Assembly (NCBI GenBank): GCA_016649995.1
Contig: JAENWJ010000013.1
Span: 1 to 35,897, forward strand
Reading direction: 5' to 3'
Length of the DNA stretch: 35,897 nucleotides
From: Peptostreptococcaceae bacterium
Lineage (GTDB): Bacteria; Bacillota; Clostridia; Peptostreptococcales; BM714
A program made the translations under genes and the position numbers. Positions 14,875-23,854 of the stretch are shown here, piece by piece. Within the stretch, counting starts at the first letter, position 1; each line of letters opens with the position of its first letter. A model generated the notes under the pieces. It saw only the letters and a program-made list of their open reading frames with translations, did no database searches and was not told the DNA's origin.

Positions 14875-17238
14875 GTGAACAAACGCGTTCTTGTTACACT
14901 TGAATACAATAAAATAATTGAACAGATGAAGACATTCTGCTTCTCCGAAATGGGGAGAAACCGATTGGGAGCAATAGAGCCCTGGTCCGATCCGAAAATC
15001 ATAGAAAGCAAGCAGAGGGAAACAGCCGAGGCCTTTTCGATGATTACAAGAAGAGGGCGTATGCCCTTCGGTGCATTCTATGATGTCAACAAGTATATAC
15101 AGACGGCTAGGATTGGATCATATCTTATTCCAAAGCAGCTGCTTGAGGTTTCTGATTCTCTTCGCACAACGAGGCGGGTAAAGCAGTATATACAGGATGA
15201 CGCATTGGATGGCATTCATGAAATACTTGACTCCATAGCATCCGGCATTATGTCAGCAAGACATATTGAAGAAGAAATTGACAGATGCATAGAGGGCGAG
15301 GAAGAAATATCGGACCATGCAAGCCCTAAGCTTGCAAACATAAGAAGAGGAATAGAGGCCAAGAATGCTTCAATAAGGACTAAGCTTCAGGGTATAATCG
15401 CGTCTCCGAGCATACAGAAATATCTTCAGGATGCGCTAATCACAATAAGGGACGATCGCTTTTGCATTCCAGTCAAGCAGGAATACAGAAATCAGGTTCC
15501 GGGAATGATCCACGACAGGTCATCAAGCGGATCGACGCTCTTCATTGAGCCTATGTCCGTAGTTAACATTAATAACGAATTGAAGGAACTCAAGCTAAAG
15601 GAACAGGCTGAAATAGAGCGAATACTTTATGAAATCACGGCGCTTGTAGGTGAATCTGCCGATTCGATAATAAACAATCAATCCCTTATGATTGAACTGG
15701 ACATAATTTTTGCAAAGGCTAGGCATGCCTCTGAAATAAACGGTGTTGAGCCGGTCATATCAACGGATGGTTTTATGCACATAAAACAGGGAAGACACCC
15801 ATTGATACCGGCAAATGAAGTTGTTCCTACAGATGTTTGGATAGGGAAGGACTTTAAAGCGCTCCTCATTACGGGGCCGAATACGGGAGGGAAGACTGTT
15901 ACCCTTAAAACCGTAGGACTATTGACCTTGATGGCGCAGTCCGGATTTCATATACCTTCAAACCATGGGACAAAAATAAATGTATATAGGGAAATATTCG
16001 CAGATATAGGTGATGAGCAGTCAATAGAGCAGAGCCTTAGCACATTCTCATCGCATATGAAAAATTTGATTGGAATACTATCAGATGCCGGTCAAGGAGA
16101 CCTGGTACTTCTCGATGAATTGGGAGCCGGGACGGACCCCACCGAAGGGGCGGCTCTTGCCATAGCAATAATTGAGAATCTCTACGCTAAATCGGTAACT
16201 ATGATAGCCACAACTCATTACAGCGAGCTTAAGCACTATGCACTTACAAAGGACGGGGTCGAAAACGCATCGGTTGAATTTGATATAAAGACACTCAGTC
16301 CTACATATCGCTTGCTGATAGGGATTCCCGGCAAGTCAAACGCCTTTGAAATTTCAAGCAAGCTCGGTCTTACTGATAACATTATTGAAAAGGCCAAGAA
16401 ATATCTAAAGCGTGAGAATATTGAATTTGAGGAGATACTGACAAAAATACAGGAAGACAGGAAGACCGCCGAAGAGGACAGGGACGAGGCCCTGCGAATA
16501 AGGATAGAGGCGGAAAAGATGAAAAAAAGCTACAATGACAAGTATGGACACCTTAAAGAGCAAAGGGAAAAAGAACTCAACAAGGCTAAGGAAGAAGCTA
16601 GGAAGATAATAAAGGAAGCCAAAATTTCGGCTGAGGCGCTCATAAAGGAATTAAGGAATGCGGGAAGTTCAAGCGACAAGGAAGCAAACAGATTGATAGA
16701 CGATACAAGAAAGGCAATTAAAGGTAAGCTTGAGGAGACATACGAGGGCATGGGCGATGTGGCGGTAAATACAGAGATAAAGCCTGAAGACCTAAGGCCT
16801 GGTTTGTCAGTCCTTATATTGAATATCAACCAGGAAGGCACGGTAGTGACGAAGCCTGATAGAAACGGAGACCTGACCGTACAAGCCGGCATAATGAAGA
16901 TAAACGTCAACTACAAAAACCTCACGATTCTCGGAAAAGCCAAGGCAAGGATGGAATCCAGAATCCAGAATCTTACAAAATCAAAGAGCTCCTCAATAAG
17001 CCCCGAGATAGACATACGTGGTACAAATGTGGAAGAGGCCATTTATATCGTCGACAAGTATCTCGACGATGCCTCACTTGCAAGGCTTCAGAATGTGAGA
17101 ATTATACACGGAAAGGGAACAGGCCTATTACGGAAGGGTCTGCATGATCATTTCAGGAAGCATCCGCATGTGAAATCCTTCAAGGTTGGGGAATTCAATG
17201 AAGGCGGGATTGGAGTGACCGTAGTTGAAATCAAATAA
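14875..17238 (+). CDS. mutS2: endonuclease MutS2 / ribosome-rescue ATPase
   Basis: 787 aa. The ATPase core has Walker A GPNTGGKT (334-341), Walker B DELGAGTDPTEGAAL and the ABC signature region SLSTFSSHMKN. A long lysine/glutamate-rich coiled coil follows (about 510-620). The C-terminal Smr domain begins IDIRGTNVEEA and carries IIHGKGTGLLRKG. In other bacteria MutS2 suppresses recombination or, in Bacillus, splits collided ribosomes. The start is GTG at 14875 behind AGAGGAGGGG. Its last bases overlap the broken DUF523 gene. Confidence 0.97.
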   Translation: MNKRVLVTLEYNKIIEQMKTFCFSEMGRNRLGAIEPWSDPKIIESKQRETAEAFSMITRRGRMPFGAFYDVNKYIQTARIGSYLIPKQLLEVSDSLRTTRRVKQYIQDDALDGIHEILDSIASGIMSARHIEEEIDRCIEGEEEISDHASPKLANIRRGIEAKNASIRTKLQGIIASPSIQKYLQDALITIRDDRFCIPVKQEYRNQVPGMIHDRSSSGSTLFIEPMSVVNINNELKELKLKEQAEIERILYEITALVGESADSIINNQSLMIELDIIFAKARHASEINGVEPVISTDGFMHIKQGRHPLIPANEVVPTDVWIGKDFKALLITGPNTGGKTVTLKTVGLLTLMAQSGFHIPSNHGTKINVYREIFADIGDEQSIEQSLSTFSSHMKNLIGILSDAGQGDLVLLDELGAGTDPTEGAALAIAIIENLYAKSVTMIATTHYSELKHYALTKDGVENASVEFDIKTLSPTYRLLIGIPGKSNAFEISSKLGLTDNIIEKAKKYLKRENIEFEEILTKIQEDRKTAEEDRDEALRIRIEAEKMKKSYNDKYGHLKEQREKELNKAKEEARKIIKEAKISAEALIKELRNAGSSSDKEANRLIDDTRKAIKGKLEETYEGMGDVAVNTEIKPEDLRPGLSVLILNINQEGTVVTKPDRNGDLTVQAGIMKINVNYKNLTILGKAKARMESRIQNLTKSKSSSISPEIDIRGTNVEEAIYIVDKYLDDASLARLQNVRIIHGKGTGLLRKGLHDHFRKHPHVKSFKVGEFNEGGIGVTVVEIK

Positions 17239-17561
17239 AAAGAGAATTGCAGTAAGTGCATGTCTTTTGGGAGTGCCTTGCAGATACGATGGAAAAGCGT
17301 TTGGTCAAAACCTTGCAATGATTTTGGATGATTATGAAGTAGTGCCCATCTGCCCGGAACAACTGGGAGGGCTTTCCACCCCAAGAACTCCATGTGAAAT
17401 ACAGGGAGGAGATGGGAATGATTTACGCAGGATCATTTGATGGAAAACTTAAGCCGGGAGATGGAGTTGTTGCTGCTTTGTTTAAAAAAATGGGTATAAA
17501 GATACATAATGAAGATACTTGCCTTAATATAAAGGAGATGGATATCAATGAAGAAGCATAA
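17225..17561 (+). pseudogene. DUF523 protein gene with internal deletion and frameshift
   Basis: The first frame (TTG 17225, 71 codons) reads KRIAVSACLLGVPCRYDGKA... VPICPEQLGGLSTPRTPCEI and then GGDGND, the N-terminal half of DUF523 (YbbK-like, about 150 aa), and stops at 17438. The C-terminal half follows in another frame from about 17412: GMIYAGSFDGKLKPGDGVVA then ALFKKMGIKIHNEDTCL. The middle, which in homologues carries the ERSPSCG cysteine motif (roughly 50-60 codons), is missing. The two halves meet at GGAGATGGGAATGAT, where both readings fit, suggesting a deletion through microhomology. Function of the intact family is unclear. The start overlaps mutS2 by 14 nt. Confidence 0.85.
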
Positions 17562-18129
17562 CAAGTTTATTATTTTAATTTTGATTGTGGCACTTGTGTC
17601 TGTTCTTGCTCTTGGATGCGCGTGCGAGGAAACAATGCCAGCAGAAGAACCCGGTGAAACGGAGGAAACTGGAGAGGAAGCTCCAGTGACTCCCGAAGAA
17701 AGAAAAATTTCATATGTGCTATATCTGAAATATGCAGACAAGCCTTTTCTTTCAGCCGAAAGATTCCAAATGACGCTTAGCCCTGACGATTTAAGGACGC
17801 CGATGGAAGTGGCTCTCGACGAGCTTATGAATTATGAAGGCGACGGAACGTTTGTAAGTCCGATTCCTGAGGGAACAAAGCTTTTGTCCTTGACTGCAGG
17901 TGAAAAAACCGTAGAAGTCGATTTTTCAAAAGAATTTCTGGGAGTCAAAATGCCTAAGGAAGATGCAAAGGTTGTAGTAGCAGCCATAGTAAATACATTG
18001 TTGTTTAACCAGGAAACTGCGGAATCCGTTGAAATCAAAATTGAGGGGACATTGCTTAGGGAGTTTAGCGGCTATTCATACGAACCACCGCTGGGGTTAG
18101 TAGAGGATGGAATTTTTCCAGACAAATAG
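17548..18129 (+). CDS. GerMN-domain lipoprotein
   Basis: 193 aa. A signal peptide MKKHNKFIILILIVALVSV is followed by a lipobox LALGC with the lipidated cysteine at C24. An acidic Glu/Thr/Pro linker (about 26-52) leads to a GerMN (sporulation/spore germination) domain, about 55-180, with ALDELMNYEGDG, SPIPEGTKLLSL and VEVDFSKEF. It is expected on the outer face of the membrane; GerMN proteins take part in spore cortex or cell-envelope remodelling in several Firmicutes. AAGGAGATGG sits upstream. The start overlaps the tail of the DUF523 pseudogene by 14 nt. Confidence 0.88.
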   Translation: MKKHNKFIILILIVALVSVLALGCACEETMPAEEPGETEETGEEAPVTPEERKISYVLYLKYADKPFLSAERFQMTLSPDDLRTPMEVALDELMNYEGDGTFVSPIPEGTKLLSLTAGEKTVEVDFSKEFLGVKMPKEDAKVVVAAIVNTLLFNQETAESVEIKIEGTLLREFSGYSYEPPLGLVEDGIFPDK

Positions 18130-18230
18130 ACTTGAAGACATTTGGAGTATGTGATAAATTTATTAGGTCCGAAGATATAAAGAGAAACTGAAATGCCGGC
18201 CTTTATTCGAGGCCTAAAGGGGAGTGCGGA

Positions 18231-19931
18231 ATGATCGATTTTAAAGGGAAAATAGTGCTTGGTTTAAGCGGATTGATTGAATCCATGGAGCCGAAAGAAA
18301 TAGAAGGAATAATTGAAGTGCCGGCCGATTCCAATATGGGGGACTATGCTTTCCCATGCTTTAAATTGGCCAGGGTTTTCCGCAAAGCCCCGAATTTGAT
18401 TGCGCAGGACATAGCGGGCAGATTCGGAGAACAGGACTATCTTGAGTCCGTTGTTTCCGTAGGAGGATACATTAACTTTAAGATAGATAAAGAACTCTAT
18501 GTTTCAGATGTAGTGGGCGAAGTGCTTAAGGAGAGGGACAAGTACGGTTCTTCGGATGAGGGCGCCGGCAAAAAGGTAATAGTGGAGTTTTCTTCCCCGA
18601 ATATAGCAAAGCCCTTCCATATAGGACACATAAGAACCACGGTTATAGGGAATTCAATAAACAAAATATACAAATTTTTGGGCTATGAGACCATTTCGAT
18701 TAATCATTTGGGAGACTACGGAACCCAGTTCGGAAAGCTTATTGTTGCTTTTTCGGCATGGGGTGAGCGTGAAGTGGTGGAGAAGGATCCAATTAAGGAG
18801 CTGTTAAAGCTTTACATCCGGTTCCATGAAGAAGCGGAAAAGAATCCCGAACTTGAAGACCAAGCAAGGGAATGGTTTAAGAAGCTTGAGAACAATGACC
18901 AGGAAGCATTTGGACTTTGGCAGTGGTTCCGCGAAGTTAGCCTCAAGGAATTTTCAAAGGTATATGATCTTCTTGACATTGAGTTTGATTCCTATGCAGG
19001 AGAAAGCTTTTATTCTGACAAGATGTCGGAAATTGTTGAGACAATGCGCCAAAAGAATCTTCTTAAAATGTCCCAAGGAGCTGAAATCGTCGATCTTGAA
19101 GACTACGGAATGCCGCCTGCTCTTATTACAAAGAGCGACGGATCTACGCTATACATCACTAGAGACATAGCTGCTGCCAAGTATCGCAAGGAAACATACG
19201 ATTTTTTCAGGAATATATATGTGGTGGGGTCTCAGCAAATCCTTCATTTCAATCAGCTTAAAAAAATACTCGAATTGATGGGAGACGAATGGGCTGAGGA
19301 TTGTATACACGTGCCTTTCGGAATGGTGGCGCTTGAAGATGGAACCATGTCTACAAGAAAGGGAAGGGTAGTATTTCTTGAAGACGTGCTTAAAAAAGCC
19401 GTTGAAAGAACGAATGAAATAATTGAAAAAAAGAATCCTAATCTTGAAAATAAATATGAAGTTGCCCGTCAGATAGGAATAGGGGCAGTAATGTTCCAAG
19501 AATTATCCAACAGCAGGGTAAAGGATTATGTTTTCTCTTGGGAAAAGACGCTTAGCTTCGAAGGTGAAACCGGACCTTATGTTCAATATACTCATGCAAG
19601 ATGCGCAAGCCTTCTCAGGAAGGGAGGACCGCTTGAAACGGATTCCTTCGATGCGTCGATTCTGACAGATGATGTTTCAATGGAGATAATTCGGCAACTT
19701 AGCAAATTCAAAGAAACTGTAGCTGAGGCGGGAAGAAAATACGAGCCTGCCGTTGTAAGCAGATTTGTTGTGGACTTGGCTCAATTGTTTAACCGTTTCT
19801 ACCACGATCATTCCATAGTGGTGGACGACCCGAAGATTAGGCAGGCAAGGCTTGCTTTGACCATGTGCGTAAAGCAGACATTGAAAAACGGGTTGGCGCT
19901 GCTAGGGATGCAGGCGCCGGAAAAAATGTAG
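18231..19931 (+). CDS. argS: arginyl-tRNA synthetase
   Basis: Class I synthetase, 566 aa. The N-terminal tRNA-binding domain (about 1-110) is followed by SSPNIAKPFHIGHIRTT with HIGH at 130-133. The KMSKS counterpart is MSTRKG near 373-378. The C-terminal DALR anticodon-binding domain includes YTHARCASLLRK (about 455) and ends in an all-helical region. ATG 18231 follows AGGGGAG. A small hairpin GGCCT/AGGCC (18198-18214) lies just upstream of the ribosome site. There is no T-box here, unlike thrS and pheS. The gene is followed by a terminator at 19973. Confidence 0.97.
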   Translation: MIDFKGKIVLGLSGLIESMEPKEIEGIIEVPADSNMGDYAFPCFKLARVFRKAPNLIAQDIAGRFGEQDYLESVVSVGGYINFKIDKELYVSDVVGEVLKERDKYGSSDEGAGKKVIVEFSSPNIAKPFHIGHIRTTVIGNSINKIYKFLGYETISINHLGDYGTQFGKLIVAFSAWGEREVVEKDPIKELLKLYIRFHEEAEKNPELEDQAREWFKKLENNDQEAFGLWQWFREVSLKEFSKVYDLLDIEFDSYAGESFYSDKMSEIVETMRQKNLLKMSQGAEIVDLEDYGMPPALITKSDGSTLYITRDIAAAKYRKETYDFFRNIYVVGSQQILHFNQLKKILELMGDEWAEDCIHVPFGMVALEDGTMSTRKGRVVFLEDVLKKAVERTNEIIEKKNPNLENKYEVARQIGIGAVMFQELSNSRVKDYVFSWEKTLSFEGETGPYVQYTHARCASLLRKGGPLETDSFDASILTDDVSMEIIRQLSKFKETVAEAGRKYEPAVVSRFVVDLAQLFNRFYHDHSIVVDDPKIRQARLALTMCVKQTLKNGLALLGMQAPEKM

Positions 19932-19972
19932 TTTTTTCATATCGTTAGGAATTTGCCTAGTTATGGAAAATG

Positions 19973-20003
19973 CCCCATGCCGTTTTATTGCGGCATGGGG
20001 TTT
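19973..20003 (+). terminator. terminator after argS
   Basis: CCCCATGCCG (19973-19982) and CGGCATGGGG (19991-20000) are perfect complements around an 8-nt loop, but only TTT follows, so termination may be partial. The right arm also supplies the -35 region of the next promoter. Confidence 0.7.
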
Positions 20004-20005
20004 GA

Positions 20006-20014
20006 TGCTATAAT
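20006..20014 (+). promoter_or_regulatory. promoter of the radical SAM operon, extended -10
   Basis: TGCTATAAT gives TGn plus a perfect TATAAT (20009-20014). A -35-like TTGCGG (19988-19993) falls in the argS terminator hairpin with a short 15-nt spacer. Confidence 0.55.
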
Positions 20015-20052
20015 GTAAAATGGAGAAGTCAAAAGGCCCGAGGAGGCAAAAA

Positions 20053-21768
20053 ATGAAAGTTCTTTTAGTCGCTTTGAACTCACAATTCGTACACTCGTCC
20101 CTTTCGATTCATTCGCTGTATTCGGCTGTAAAGGAAGAACCGGGTTTTGATATTTTAATAAAGGAATATACTATAAACCAGGAAGAGGACCATGTTCTGA
20201 GGGACTTGACCGGAGAAAAGCCCGATTTGATATGCTTTTCGTGTTATATATGGAACATAGAGATAGTTAGGCGCCTGACGCGCAACATAAAGAAAATTGA
20301 TCCATCAATAAATATACTGCTCGGAGGCCCCGAGGTTTCCTATGCGGAGGATTGTGACGGCTATGAATTGCCCGAGGCAGATTATGTTTTGCGTGGTGAG
20401 GGCGAAGGGAAGCTGCTAGATTTTTTGAGAGGAAATAGCGGGGAAGATCGAATTGAAATAATAGAGGATCTGAAATCTCTTTCTTTTCCATACACCGAAG
20501 AGGAACTATACGAATCAAAGGACAAGATCCTTTATTACGAATCGTCCAGGGGCTGTCCCTATCGATGCAGCTACTGTCTTTCATCAATAATAAAAAAGAC
20601 CCGTTACAAAGATATTGACATGGTAAAACATGAAATGGATATATTTCTGTCTCATAACGTGAAGCAGGTTAAGTTCGTAGACAGGACATTCAATGCCGAT
20701 GCGCCAAGGGCTGTTGCAATAATGGAATATCTGACGGAGAAAGACAACGGTCGAACGAATTTTCATTTTGAGATAAGCGGCGATCTTATAGGAAAGGCAT
20801 TCATAGACACCGTTTCCGCTTCTAGAAAGGGACTATTCCAATTCGAAGTAGGCGTTCAAAGCACCAATCAAAATACGCTTCATGCAGTCAATAGAAAAAC
20901 GGATTTCGATAAATTGTCTTATTGGGTTAAGAGATTGATGGGAACAGAAAAAAGCCATGTGCATCTCGATCTTATTGCGGGACTTCCCTTCGAGGACTAC
21001 GCAAGTTTTAAAACATCCTTTAATGATGTTTATTCTGTTGGCGGGCATCATCTTCAGCTTGGATTCCTTAAGCTCTTGCCGGGGACCGATATAAGGAAAA
21101 ACGCAAAAGGCTTCGGGTATGCCTTCAAATCCGAACCGCCATATGAAGTTTTAATGACCAATGTACTTTCACATAGTGATATCTCGAGGCTTAAATGCAT
21201 TGAAGATGTTCTTGAGCGTTACGGAAATTCAGGCGGGTTCTTGCGTTCCATGGAGTATTTCAATAGGCTCTTCAATGGAGATGCATTTGGCTTTTACGAG
21301 GCTTTTTCCGATTATTTGAAGGAAAATGATTTTTTTGAAAGAGCGCATAGCAAGAGAAAGCTCTATGGATACCTATTCGATTATCACGAAACCCTTGAAC
21401 TAGAAAAAGACACGCCCCTTTTTCTAGATATCCTAAAATTTGACTATCTTAGGCAGAAACCACAGACCCTTTTGCCGATTTTCAACATAATTGAGCCTGA
21501 GGGATATAAAAATGCGTGCCATCAATTTTTAAAGGATGCGGCGAAATTAAAAAAAACATTGCCTGCCTATGAGGGATTGCCGGCAAAGAAAATAATCAAC
21601 AAGGTTCATTTCGAACCCTTTGGATACAACGTCGACACATTTAAAAAGGAAAGGACACATGTTCTTTTCGACTATGAAAGCGAAAAAGGATTTATGGGGG
21701 AATCGGAATACCATTTCGTTTCATTAACTGAATCCGGGAAGGAAAAGACAAATGCAAATACTAAATGA
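20053..21768 (+). CDS. B12-binding radical SAM protein (DUF4080 type)
   Basis: 571 aa. An N-terminal cobalamin-binding Rossmann-like domain begins MKVLLVALNSQFVHSSLSIH and continues LICFSCYIWN and ILLGGPEVSYAED. The radical SAM core has the cluster motif C168-x3-C172-x2-C175 (GCPYRCSYC), which holds a 4Fe-4S cluster and cleaves S-adenosylmethionine. The C-terminal region (about 370-570) fits DUF4080. The substrate is unknown. Start 20053 is chosen for GAGGAGGC 6 nt upstream; an in-frame ATG at 20020 is at or next to the transcription start. The 3' end overlaps the next gene by 17 nt, implying coupled translation. Confidence 0.9.
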   Translation: MKVLLVALNSQFVHSSLSIHSLYSAVKEEPGFDILIKEYTINQEEDHVLRDLTGEKPDLICFSCYIWNIEIVRRLTRNIKKIDPSINILLGGPEVSYAEDCDGYELPEADYVLRGEGEGKLLDFLRGNSGEDRIEIIEDLKSLSFPYTEEELYESKDKILYYESSRGCPYRCSYCLSSIIKKTRYKDIDMVKHEMDIFLSHNVKQVKFVDRTFNADAPRAVAIMEYLTEKDNGRTNFHFEISGDLIGKAFIDTVSASRKGLFQFEVGVQSTNQNTLHAVNRKTDFDKLSYWVKRLMGTEKSHVHLDLIAGLPFEDYASFKTSFNDVYSVGGHHLQLGFLKLLPGTDIRKNAKGFGYAFKSEPPYEVLMTNVLSHSDISRLKCIEDVLERYGNSGGFLRSMEYFNRLFNGDAFGFYEAFSDYLKENDFFERAHSKRKLYGYLFDYHETLELEKDTPLFLDILKFDYLRQKPQTLLPIFNIIEPEGYKNACHQFLKDAAKLKKTLPAYEGLPAKKIINKVHFEPFGYNVDTFKKERTHVLFDYESEKGFMGESEYHFVSLTESGKEKTNANTK

Positions 21769-22513
21769 CATCTATTACACAAACAGAGAAGTACTTAAAA
21801 AAACGATAAAGGCAATAACGGCGAATTGGAAAATATTTTTGGTGGGAATGGCATATTTCATATTCTCGTTATTAATCTGGCAGATAGCCGCAAGGGCATG
21901 GATCCTTTCAGGACTCATCATAGCGGTTTTCCAGAGTGCTGTGATATCTGATTTCCTCTATCTTATGGAACAGATAATAAAAAAAGGAAAATTTACAATG
22001 AATGATTTCAAGGAAGGATTCAAGGTATATATTTGGAAGGCATATAGCGTACTCATACTGTTCTGGTTCGTTCGCTATGGTCTAAGCCTTTTCCTTGGAA
22101 GGGTTTTGTCAGCATCCATAGGAGGCATCAGCCTTTGGTTCGTTATCGAAATCGTAATTTTTATGGCGCTCAATCCGTTGCCCGAGGTAATGTATCAGAA
22201 ATACAATCAAGGTTTTGACATGATTTCAGGAGCATTTGACTTTATAAAAGAGAATTGGATTGAGTGGTTTGTTCCAAATGTGCTGATTGCAATAGTGCTT
22301 TACTGGATGTTTGGATTGGCCATGAAGCCGTTCTCTGCAGTGTCCGGTATTTTTATCAGTGGCGCAGGAACTGTTATGCTTATTGCCGTATTGATTACAT
22401 TGCCGCTGGTGTTCTCGTTTTTTATGATATACAGGGGATTTCTATTCAGAATTCTTGATCGTTCAACTAGAAGAAAAAGGCTCTATCAGTACAAGATAGG
22501 CCATGAAGAATAA
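21752..22513 (+). CDS. hypothetical polytopic membrane protein
   Basis: 253 aa with about five or six hydrophobic helices: around 28-45 (IFLVGMAYFIFSLLIWQIA), 50-72, 98-115, 125-142 (SLWFVIEIVIFMALNPLPE), 173-190 and 200-232, and a basic C-terminus (RSTRRKRLYQYK). No catalytic motif or named family is recognised. It overlaps the radical SAM gene by 17 nt and is followed 12 nt later by the TPR gene, so all three are likely made together. A role in membrane handling of the radical SAM product is possible but pure inference. Confidence 0.75.
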   Translation: MQILNDIYYTNREVLKKTIKAITANWKIFLVGMAYFIFSLLIWQIAARAWILSGLIIAVFQSAVISDFLYLMEQIIKKGKFTMNDFKEGFKVYIWKAYSVLILFWFVRYGLSLFLGRVLSASIGGISLWFVIEIVIFMALNPLPEVMYQKYNQGFDMISGAFDFIKENWIEWFVPNVLIAIVLYWMFGLAMKPFSAVSGIFISGAGTVMLIAVLITLPLVFSFFMIYRGFLFRILDRSTRRKRLYQYKIGHEE

Positions 22514-22525
22514 GGAGGCTATCCA

Positions 22526-23650
22526 ATGCAAGAAGCTATAAGAAAACGACTTAGGGGAAAACTTGACGAGGTGGTTTTCATAGAACTTAAAAAGGATATT
22601 CCTATCCCAGGGAAGAAAGCTGTTCTCAAGAAGAATATCCCCATTCCAATTCCAGTAAAACGGCTTGCAAATCGGGTGACACAAAATGATTATGACGACC
22701 TTTCCGTAAAGGAAATGACCGAAGGCATGGTCGCAGTGGTGGCAATAGATCCTGAGTTTATGCACAGAGAATATTACAAAAGCCTTTTGATAGGTATTGA
22801 CGAAGGCATGCCGAGGATTCTTACCGCAACAGCAATCAAGTATGCCGAGGAGAATAGGCTCGAAGACGCGTTTGTTTTTTTTGAAACGGCAATCATTCTG
22901 GATGCATCTAATCTAGATGCTGCATACAATAAGGCCAAGGTATGCGAAGCCCTTTCGAAAGATACGGTCGACCCGGAGATGGCGATGGCTTGGGAGAATG
23001 AAGCCTTTGCTTTAATGGAAAAACTGACGGTTGATTTTGCCGATTTCAATCTACCCTATTACCATCTCGGCTTTCACTACTCCAATAGCGGGCTGCACAA
23101 GAAGGCGGAGCTTGCATGGGAGCACTTTATCGAATGCTCCGATGAAGAGAACAAGATAATGGAAGTACAGGAAATGCTAATTAAGATAAGGGACCGCATA
23201 ATTTTTGATGAGGGATACAATGAAGTCCTTGCAGGAGCCTTTGAAACGGGGCTTGAGAAACTGCTTAAACTTGAGGATGCAAATCCTTCATGGTGGAACC
23301 TTCTGTTCTTCATAGCCTTGGCATACAGAAATCTCGGGAATATAGAAACGGCCGTTGAATATTTCGAGAGGGTCATACGTATAAAACCTGACCAGGCAGA
23401 ATCCCTAAATGAATTGGGTTTGTGTTATTCGATCATCGGCAACAAGAACGAAGCGGCGAGGTATTTCAAGAAGGCGTTAAACATGGATCCTGATAATGCG
23501 GAAATGCTTTGCAACAATGCAATGGCGCAAATGGAAATGGGAAACCTGGATTTGGCTGAAAAATATCTGAATCGTTCAATGGAGATAGATCCGAATGATT
23601 CGGTGACCATTGCGTGCATGGGGGAATTAAATAAATTTAAAAATAATTAA
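22526..23650 (+). CDS. TPR-repeat protein of unknown function
   Basis: 374 aa. The C-terminal third holds at least three tandem TPR units, seen as WNLLFFIALAYRNLGNIETA, then SLNELGLCYSIIGNKNEAAR, then CNNAMAQMEMGNLDLAEKYL. Further degenerate helical repeats lie in 95-240. The N-terminal 90 residues do not look like TPR and contain a doubled IPIP motif (KKDIPIPGKK and KKNIPIPIPVKR). No signal peptide or membrane segment is seen, so it is probably a cytosolic scaffold. AAGGAGG precedes the ATG. It is the last gene of the radical SAM operon. Confidence 0.82.
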   Translation: MQEAIRKRLRGKLDEVVFIELKKDIPIPGKKAVLKKNIPIPIPVKRLANRVTQNDYDDLSVKEMTEGMVAVVAIDPEFMHREYYKSLLIGIDEGMPRILTATAIKYAEENRLEDAFVFFETAIILDASNLDAAYNKAKVCEALSKDTVDPEMAMAWENEAFALMEKLTVDFADFNLPYYHLGFHYSNSGLHKKAELAWEHFIECSDEENKIMEVQEMLIKIRDRIIFDEGYNEVLAGAFETGLEKLLKLEDANPSWWNLLFFIALAYRNLGNIETAVEYFERVIRIKPDQAESLNELGLCYSIIGNKNEAARYFKKALNMDPDNAEMLCNNAMAQMEMGNLDLAEKYLNRSMEIDPNDSVTIACMGELNKFKNN

Positions 23651-23679
23651 CAAAAGGGATTATAAAACACAAAAGATAT

Positions 23680-23748
23680 ATAATAAGTGTTGAGTGGTGT
23701 CAGCGATGGTTTACATAGGTTGCGCCATATAAACACTTATTATTTTTT
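23680..23748 (+). promoter_or_regulatory. long structured hairpin between TPR gene and ptb (terminator or upstream control element)
   Basis: ATAATAAGTGTT (23680-23691) and AACACTTATTAT (23732-23743) are perfect 12-bp complements, and a T run 23743-23748 follows, as in a terminator. The 40-nt interior can pair again: GGT with GCC and GCGAT with GTTGC (one or two G-U), around a loop. The element is 30 nt after the TPR stop and about 55-120 nt upstream of the sigma-54 promoter, the position of an enhancer-binding site. Terminator is the simplest reading; an activator site or structured RNA is the alternative. Confidence 0.6.
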
Positions 23749-23795
23749 GTTGTTGATAAAGTCTTAAGTATGTTGGAAAAGCTAATGCAATTTAT

Positions 23796-23811
23796 TGGCA
23801 TGATATTTGCA
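23796..23811 (+). promoter_or_regulatory. sigma-54 (SigL) promoter of ptb
   Basis: TTGGCATGATATTTGCA contains the invariant -24 GG (23797-23798) and -12 GC (23809-23810) separated by exactly 10 nt, close to the consensus TGGCAC-N5-TTGC. The start would fall near 23822, upstream of the ptb ribosome site. No sigma-A type promoter is evident here. A bEBP activator of the PrpR/BkdR kind would be required; none is encoded in this window. Confidence 0.8.
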
Positions 23812-23854
23812 AAACATGTTAAGTAGAAACTACTATATTTTGAGAGGGGAGCTA

